From Limonium bicolor (taxonomy: Eukaryota; Streptophyta; Magnoliopsida; Caryophyllales; Plumbaginaceae), in the NCBI GenBank assembly GCA_023374045.1, contig CM041783.1:99978357-100042356 (forward strand): a stretch of 64,000 nucleotides of DNA. Direction: 5' to 3'. The stretch's first letter is position 1, and each line of letters starts with the position of its first letter. Made by a program: the position numbers and the translations under genes. This document shows, one piece after another, positions 56,801 through 64,000 of this stretch. The notes under the pieces were generated by a model that made no database searches, was not told the origin of the DNA, and worked only from the letters and a program-made list of their open reading frames with translations.

Positions 56801-58216
56801 AATCCTTTTTTCATAGGTTATATAACCCATTACAAAATGTAAGATTTAAGCTACATTTAGTACTTATCTAAATACCACCCCTTAAACAATAAACCTCCTT
56901 GAGGGGTGACATTTACCTTGTTTTTCAAGCTTTCCTCTAAATTTCCTCTTTTGGTTTTCTTGATGGAAAATCGGCCAAGGGCTTTAATTATCTTGCAAAT
57001 GTTCTAATCCACATTCAAATAATGTAATAAGTGCTAAATATTGCACCTTAACTTAAGGAATCATTTCCTAGGTTTAAAAGAATTGCTTAATACACTAAGT
57101 GGATGTTTACCTTTGAAATTTTGAATAGGCTTTGATAATGAAGCAAGGCAAGACTTCTTCTAGTCTTTGGAGATTGAAACAAAGCTAGTTTAAAGAGTAA
57201 AACAAGACTCCATGAGAGGCAATTTTCGGACATTAAGAAAAATGGAAGGAAAGTTGATTTTTCTTTCACTTTCCTTACCTTGAATGAATGAAGAAGCAAA
57301 GAAGCTCTTCAAACTTGATTTTCCCCCTTCAATGGAGTTTTCCCATGGCACCGAAATGGAGCTTTTCCAGTTTTGAAAAGATAGAACTAAAGGGCTTGCT
57401 CCAACTAAGAGAAATCTATGCTTAGTTTTTTTATTTGAAGCAAAAATGAGCATTTGGTGAGCAAGGCAAGGTGGAGTATGAATGAGGCTGGAACTCACTG
57501 TTTAGAGAAGAAGGAAGAAGAAGAATATGGTGGATAAGGGGAGAAATGAAGAAGATAGGAGAGAGAAGAGGTAAAGGTGAGATATTTTCCTTAAAAGCAA
57601 ATTAGTATTCTACTTTAATTTCCTCCTCTTTCCTTAATTGGCTGGCTCATGTGGTGACTCCCCACCTTCAAAAACTGGCCCCCTTTGTTTATTTAAGACA
57701 TTTATGGTCTTTGTTGACCAAAAATTTAAGTAAAGTTGACTAAAGTCTAAACTAGGTACTATTTGGGCACTATTCATAATTAGTGCACAAATTTGTGAAA
57801 CTTTTTGTTTCCCATTGATTTAGGCTTCCTAATGTGATACTAAGTAGTACACAAGTTGATTAAGGTGTAATCATGGGCATTTATCCACTCAAAACCTCAT
57901 TCTAAGACAATTTTTCGAAAATGTGCTTTAAGAGTCCTTAAAGCACAATTTGTGTTTAAACTTGTTTTTGAGCTTGGTTTTCTTTGATAATTGATTTAAC
58001 ATGTCCATTAGCATGTTACTAAGGTCTAAGAATGATATTTGGGTGTTAATCAAAGTTACTCCAAGCTTAGAGCATGTTTTTGCTTAAATTGCTCTTATGG
58101 TGTTTCCTTGTGTTTTCCTTAGTTTAAATTATCTACCAATGTTTCTAAGGAATGGTTTAGCCTTATTACATCATAAATAGATGTTTACTTATTATACTTA
58201 GGCTTGGGGTATTTCA
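53838..58216 (-). mobile_element. Minus-strand solo LTR (4.4 kb) inside the plus-strand LTR
   Basis: Starts TGTAACACCCCATATC and ends CTTGGGGTATTTCA on the plus strand, complete ends of the class. The flanking pentamers cccta (53833-53837) and ctcta (58217-58221) differ at one base, a decayed target duplication. It contains the GGGGGTCAGCACCTTTGCTG block (about 54177-54196), an AT microsatellite near 55300, a GACCGACC hairpin array at 55321-55570 and a GA-rich leader-like stretch near 57490-57590. No internal region is present. Confidence 0.85.
55321..55570. repeat. GACCGACCTTG hairpin array in the minus-strand solo LTR
   Basis: Four units with offsets of about 71, 72 and 60 bp, built on CCGACCGACCTTG and CAAGGTCGGTC inverted pairs with spacers sharing CCATTCCAGAAAC or a relative. 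Position about 1.5 kb from the LTR 3' end. Confidence 0.9.
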
Positions 58217-59295
58217 CTCTAACATTGTGAGATGACATCAAGAGAGATGTCTCGAACTAGTATGTATTATTACTAACCCTAAGAGTGGGTTAGGGGATTG
58301 TGAGTCACACGTGCAAGGAAGAGGAAACAACATAGTGATTGTTTCTGATTCCGTGGATGAACTCCCTGGGCTGTGAGCCACATGGTGGTGCTCGGTAGAG
58401 CCGTGAGCCACGTAGTGGTGCCCGTTGGAGTAAGGCTAGCAGAGCTTATCCGTCTAAAGAGATAAGCAGGGTATTATGAGATATGAGAAAGAGGAATCAA
58501 GAGAGTGATTCCGGTAATTATTCAAGAGTAAAATAATCAAGGGAATGAGATCGAGACCAGTGAGTGTCTTTAGATCCAGAGAAAAGGTAAAACTATCCGA
58601 CTAAGATGGATAAGTTGTTGAATAATAAGAATGAGGCATTATTGAGGTAGAAACCCTCAAGGCCTAAAGAACAAGGTAAAATAATCTAACGAACTTGATA
58701 TGCAACCCTTGTTGATTGTATTCCATTGTTTGAATACTTTTTGATGCGAGCATGTTGTGTGTTTACAGTATTTCATGTTATGATTTAACTAAAATCAATC
58801 GCATGCTTAGACGATAATTAGTTGGGTGTGGCCCGGTAGTAGCGGGTTGCACGACTACCATACCAGCAAAGGTACTGAGCGCCTTTGGGGCCACCCATTA
58901 TTCTTCAAGTACACCGGAGCAGACCATCGTTCGAGAGTAGGACGGGGCTGCTGTTATGCATGGGTAATTTTACTTAATCGTTTATGTATTGTTAATAAAG
59001 TAAGACTGAAATTGTTATCGGCAAATTGAGGATTGTAATAGACTCGGTATAGTATTGACTTGAGTATGTATAAGACTCGGTTAGAAATGGAATGAGCATG
59101 TATTGTATAAGTACTCAGGAATTCTAGTCCATCAGAACGTTACTGTTTGAGTTTAGGCTTTGTTAGTCACGTAGGTGGCTAACGACATTGTATCACCCCC
59201 CCCCCCCCATTTGTGTTGGTATTTTCTGCTGTGAATGTAATGACGAACGAGACAATTAGGTGTTAATGATGTGATTAGCGGTAGTGGGTGTTACA
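58217..59295 (+). repeat. Plus-strand long LTR, right part (LTR 3' end)
   Basis: Continuation of 52555-53837. It carries CCATACCAGCAAAGGTACTGAG (about 58858-58879), the plus-strand version of the conserved U5-side block, then GTTAGTCACGTAGGTGGCTAAC (about 59162-59183), the palindrome found near all the LTR 3' ends, and a run of 13 C. It ends GTAGTGGGTGTTACA at 59295. A near-duplicated piece 'gtgagccac.tggtggtgc' lies at 58374-58432. Confidence 0.8.
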
Positions 59296-59656
59296 CCTAG
59301 ACTGTTTCTAAATGTCTTTTCTTCCCCCAACTTTTAGAAATTACGTTTTGACCCCCATAGTTTTATTAACTTTACAATTAACTCCTAAACTTGTTTAAAT
59401 TCCTAATTTAATTATTTCGCTTATCCAATTTGGTCAACACCCCCTATATGATCAAGGTTGACCACCAAACTGCTGCCTTGACCATAACTTTACATAATTA
59501 CAGTTTTCACACCAATTTTTGTAGAATTTCCATTTAGGCCCTAAACTTTACAAAAACTTACATTTTTCATCTAAATTGCAAATGAGGCCTAGTTTTCGGC
59601 CATGTAACATTTTAACACCCTAAGTTTAACTTATTTAAACTTAGCAACCTACCCTT
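59296..59656 (-). repeat. Fragment related to the 6-kb LTR
   Basis: TTTGGTCAACACC...ATCAAGGTTGACCACC (about 59430-59475) is the complement of the 'ggtggtcaaccttgaccac' region of the 6-kb LTR (about 19050-19070). No gene. Confidence 0.55.
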
Positions 59657-62600
59657 TGTAACGCCCCTATTTACCATAAATGCAGCGGAAATAAAATACT
59701 AAGGCGATTACAGATCATCGGGTTCCAAACACCCGGCACCAAACCTCACCAATTACAACTTATGATATTACAAATGCTACGGTCTGAACTCGAGAAAACA
59801 TAGTATAAAAGTAATGATAACAAAATATTGTAGCTCTCCAAAATCCTAATTCCCATCCCATACACTCATACTCTTCGTGGCCACCTGTATAACAATTCGT
59901 ACCTGCAAGATGAAACCAAGCAGCCCACCCCAGGAGGGGTGAGTCAGTTCCCTGGAATGGAACTGGTACAACTCTCCAAAACAACAGTATTAAAAGAAAA
60001 ACATAACTCTTAAAATAGCAATAACTTGAAGTCAAATGCTCAAAACAAATCAGAGGAACAAGGCACACCAAAACACCAAGTCAAAGATAACAAGTCAAGG
60101 ATAGAGATAAATAACGTGAAGGTAGAGTGAGCCAACATAAAAGAAACCACGCCAGAAGTTAGTGAACATCCATTGCTTAAGTTAGATTCAGTTCCAATTA
60201 GGATTAGAAAGACCCAAGTAGTCACAAGGACTAGGAATGAAAGAAGATGTCCAAGAACCAGCAACCCAAGAGTGGAATATGATCAATGGCCAAATACGTC
60301 CTTTTAGGACAGGGGATATACAGCCCCTCGCTGTTAACTACGTCCGATTGGACAGGGGATATACAGCCCCTCGCTGTTCACAACGTCCGATTGGACAGGG
60401 GATATACAGCCCCTCGCTGTTTACCGATGAAGATGTGCGCACATCACAACCAAGACTCAGCTCATGGATGAAACAATATCCAGGGTCAGAAGAAGCATTT
60501 ACCAAGACTGACATTTCCCATATTTCCACTAGATCATTAACTGCACCAGAGTGATACCAAAACACTCAGTCCTACAGAGTGCAGAGGCGTAAACCCCAGG
60601 CAGATAATATCTAATGAAACAACCAGATAGAAGGAACCAATTACCATACAAGGTGTACATTCAAGGCTCAATTAGTCACACCAAGCTGAGTTAGTCACAC
60701 AACCAATTTACTTTCAAGATTCATTCAAGCTCATTTAGCGTTTCTCAAAACATTCCATAAAATTCGTCATCAAAAATATCTGAGTACGAGAAATCGTACA
60801 AAACATCCCATAAAGGCCAAAACCCAACAAGCTGAGTACGAGAAATCGTACCTGGTAATCGCTGTAGCAGTCCTAGTCGACTTTGTGCAAATAATCAACA
60901 ATACTCTGAGGAATATTAAAGGTAGTCTAACATCAATAACTTGTAACCTAAGTTAAACTTAAATAAATTCCTCACTCTTATTTCTAAGTCTCAATTGTCT
61001 TTTAAGCCCTCACTTAAAGGTTATGTATAACCTTTGACTTATATTAGAATGTTGTATAACCCAAGGTTGTAAGACTAGGGAATGAATGTTATTAACACTT
61101 GTTAATTGTTACACTCTTATCCACTTTATTCATACTTAACCCTAATTCTCAATTCAAGACTCTTGAGACCCTTATATCATAAGTGCATATTATATTATTC
61201 ATCTAATCTTAGAATCTCAATAATAATTTTTAAGCTTAATACTTTTATTCTTAATTTAGAATAAATATCGGGTTATGACCTATGATAGGTTTACCTTAGA
61301 ATATTATACTCTTATTTCACAATGTAATGATTATGTATTTTATCAGTATTACCAAATAATCCATTATGATTAAGTTTTCCCCTCAAATTAATTAAGATCT
61401 ACATCCTGTATATTGGAATCATGGTGTTGTAGATGCATTTTATGATAACCTAATTGAGTTACTAAACTCATTTATCTTATGTTTAGTTTAGGATGACTTT
61501 TATTACAACCATCTAATAATCTTATCATAAGATGTTAAATTGCTTCTCATCTTGAATAACTATATTATAGTTAACTTAGATTTATCGAACTCTTATATTT
61601 AGTATTCCCAAGGTATATTATTTACTTTATCATTAACTATATAATAAGGCACTTTAAGATAACCTTTTATTTATCCTTGCTTACATTTAATTTCCCAAAT
61701 GTTTTATTTTTACACACATTCCCGCTATAGACCATGTATAATCCTTTTATACTAAATTTTTAATAAACTTATGTCTTAAAATACATTTTTCATATTGTTT
61801 ACAAAACCTAAGGTTTCAAAGGAATAACTTAATAAATTAATCTCCTTTATTATGTTTTAGGATGAACATTATATCTTAACATAAGGTAGAATTTATCTAA
61901 GAATTAAACTCTCATTCACAAGTGAAATTGTCAATTACTTAATAAGATAATATGTTCTGAAAAATCCTCATACCTTATACTCAAATGACACATTAATATT
62001 TTTAGCGTCGTAAAGTAGATCAATATAATCTCTTATGTAACTTAGTTTTATCTAATAAAAGGTTCAAAGGTTTTAAGTATCAAATTCCTATTTATAAACC
62101 TTTCTATAAATTCTAACTACTAAATACCTCACTTAATTGTAGACTCACATCCTAAGTATTGGTAATTAATGTTATAAATGTATTTCATATGGCTTATCTA
62201 ATGCCAAGAAACTTAAGGATTATTATTTAGATAAATTTCCAAATCATAGTTTAATGTAGTTTTATATCGTAATCCTTTTAATGATTTTAACTTAAAACAT
62301 TAAGTTATATTTCAATACCTTAAATGTTAAGAAATGATTAAATCTAGACTTACTAATCCACCTCACATTCATATATAAAAGTATTTTATTTACTTTATTA
62401 TTGTTTATATATTAAGAACATTTAGATGTAAAAGTATTACATTTATTTATCATTAATTATAGAATAAGATCTGTTTGTGTAACATTTTATGTAATCTAAT
62501 CACAATTTTTCCTAAGTTTTAACTTATTAATTACTTAACCCAATTATAGACTTACATTATGGTCGTTGACTAATACTATACAAGTATTTTAATACGGTTT

Positions 62601-62706
62601 ATATAAATCTTAGAAATTCAAAGATAACTCCTTAAGTTTAATAATCTTAATTTAATACCGCCTCATATAATATTCTTTTATTAGTATTATGTAGAGGTTT
62701 AGTTTA
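59657..62706 (-). repeat. Minus-strand long LTR with TGTAACGCCCC end
   Basis: Starts TGTAACGCCCC at 59657 with the 'gcagcggaa' motif right after, as in the other minus-strand LTRs. It has the CCACCCCAGGAGGGGTGAGTC palindrome (about 59925-59945) and a 43-bp double-hairpin tandem repeat at 60296-60424. The rest, 60900-62700, is very AT-rich with no gene. The expected GGGGTATTTCA end is not found, so it is probably truncated at the LTR start at 62707/62718. Confidence 0.65.
60296..60424. repeat. 43-bp tandem repeat with two hairpins per unit (three units)
   Basis: Unit form: ACGTCCGATTGGAC followed by AGGGGATATACAGCCCCT and CGCTGTT. Each unit contains the inverted pairs GTCC/GGAC and AGGGG/CCCCT. 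The units are almost identical. Confidence 0.95.
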
Positions 62707-62717
62707 TGAAATACCCC

Positions 62718-64000
62718 TGAAATACCCCAAACCTTGGTATGTTGTGTAAATGTTGAACTATGGTATTTAAAGGCTAAAAAGTGCCTTAGAAACATAAATG
62801 AAACATTTAAACCATGGTAAAACACAATAAAACACTAAGACACGGTTTGAGCAAAAACATGCTCTAAGCTTGGAGTGAACTTGGTTAGGACCCAAAGAGC
62901 CTACCAAGACTTGCTAATGTTTAATTATGATCTTATAGGGCTAAATAAGTCCTTAGGAAACTTTGGTAGACAATGAAACCAAACAAAACACAAATAAATA
63001 CCTTAAGGTCAATATGGGCAAAAATGTGCTCTAAGCTTGGGATAAATGTGTATAAGGCCTAATGGTCATACCTATGCCTTAATTATATGTTAATGAACAT
63101 ATTAAATCAATTACCAAAGAAAACCAAGCTTGAAAACAAGTTAAAACGCAAAATGTGCTTTAAGGAGTCTTAAAGCACGTTTTTGAAAAATTGTCTTGTA
63201 AATGAGTTTTGAATGGCTAAATGTCCATCATTACTCTTTAATTAACATGTGTACTATATAGTATCACATTTGGGTGGCTATAGCAATGGGAAATCAAAAA
63301 TTTCACTTCTATGTGCCTTGTTATTGGTGAATAGTGATTTTTATAACTAGTTTGTAACATATAATGTTATAAGTAATTAAGTTGGTCAACAAAGACCAAA
63401 ACACCCTTCTAGCTAAATGGTGGCCGGTTTTTATGAAGGTGAGTCACCATCATGTAAAAAGCAATTAAGGAAAGGAAGGGTAGGAAGGTAAAAAGGAGAA
63501 ACTTACCTTTTAATACAAATATCTTGTTAAAGCAAGTTCTATCTTCATTCTCCTTTCCTCCTTCATTTCACACGACCCCAGCCTCCCTTCTTGCTCTCTT
63601 TTACGAGCTGATACAGCAACACCAACACCACCATTGTTTCCATCTTTGAATGCTTGTAACTCCTAGCTCCATGGTCCAAATTCAATTCCAAGACCATCAT
63701 TCTTCTAGTTGGAGCAAGCTCTACACTTCTACCTTTTCAAATCTTCAAGAACTCAATTTCGGTGCCAAGGAGATTCACCATTGATGGAGCTTGAGCTCAC
63801 CTTTTCACATATTATTGTTCTCCTTTGCTTCTAGGTAAGGAATCTCAAAGAAAAATCAAGTTTCCTCTCCTTTTAGTACATGGCCGAAAATTAACCTCAC
63901 CATGGTGTCTTTACCTTGCTTGTTTAGCTTCATTTGAATCTTCCAAGGGCTAGGAGGAGTCCTCTCTTGATATATATTCAAGCTCTCTTTCCATTCCAAG
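62718..64000 (+). repeat. Start of a plus-strand long LTR, cut by the window end
   Basis: Begins TGAAATACCCCAAACCTTGG. Its sequence to about 63500 is the complement of the last kilobase of the solo LTR at 53838-58216 (for example AAAGAAAACCAAGCTTGAAAAC, about 63117-63138, and the 'aaagcacgtttttgaaaaattgtctt' region). A pyrimidine-rich stretch at 63535-63600 matches the leader-like region of the other copies. An extra TGAAATACCCC stands directly before it at 62707-62717. Confidence 0.8.

Noticed and set aside
58374..58432. tRNA-like or riboswitch-like fold in the duplicated 'gtgagccac..tggtggtgc' stretch
   Set aside because: No cloverleaf or known aptamer core; it is a short imperfect duplication within an LTR.
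60237..60554. 105-codon frame with repeated peptide near the 43-bp units
   Set aside because: The peptide repeat follows from the DNA repeat; no homology was recognised.

Overview
This is plant nuclear DNA and almost certainly repeat-rich heterochromatin. No host protein-coding gene, tRNA gene or intact rRNA gene could be recognised. The window is a stack of nested LTR retrotransposons, terminal pieces of DNA transposons and one nuclear copy of plastid DNA. The plastid copy (rrn16 3' end and the spacer towards trnI) together with Tat, Athila, SIRE-like and chromovirus-like elements points to a flowering plant, probably a eudicot; the species cannot be told from the sequence.

Left part. Positions 1-259 are the end of a minus-strand LTR that cuts a minus-strand Tat-lineage Ty3 element (RT, protease and gag remnants, 260-3382; PBS and short LTR, 3521-3926). 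Unassigned AT-rich DNA follows to about 5751, then the plastid insertion (5752-6385), then a long minus-strand LTR fragment (6410-8832).

Central nest, 8833-51245. A SIRE-like Ty1/copia element on the minus strand (3' LTR 8833-9656; PR, INT, RT, RNase H and ORF3 at 46678-51245) was split inside ORF3 by an Athila-type Ty3 element (10822-46677, 5-bp target duplication gaagg). The Athila element was itself hit by (i) a 17.6-kb plus-strand element with LTRs of about 6.06 kb (16261-33885, duplication gtctg), (ii) a 538-bp fold-back Mutator-like MITE (40536-41073, 9-bp duplication) and (iii) a 4.1-kb solo LTR (41608-45709, duplication gtttt). Nearly every reading frame is broken.

Right part. The 5' side of the SIRE element is lost next to a CACTA transposon end (about 51250-52554). 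The rest consists of long LTRs with TGAAATACCCC...GGGGTGTTACA-type ends in both orientations: a plus-strand LTR (52555-59295) interrupted by a minus-strand solo LTR (53838-58216), a minus-strand LTR from 59657, and a new plus-strand LTR from 62718 to the window end.

Most notable signal. The Athila LTRs, the Athila pol-env spacer and an LTR of a different lineage all carry the same tandem array: a 36-bp hairpin (12-bp stem GGTCCGGGACTT, 12-nt loop, 12-bp stem) repeated every 72-73 bp. Other long LTRs in the window carry hairpin arrays at a similar distance from the LTR 3' end but with a different stem sequence. The young 17.6-kb element inserted in the middle of one hairpin loop. This looks like a modular, mobile or convergently maintained palindromic array in plant LTRs.
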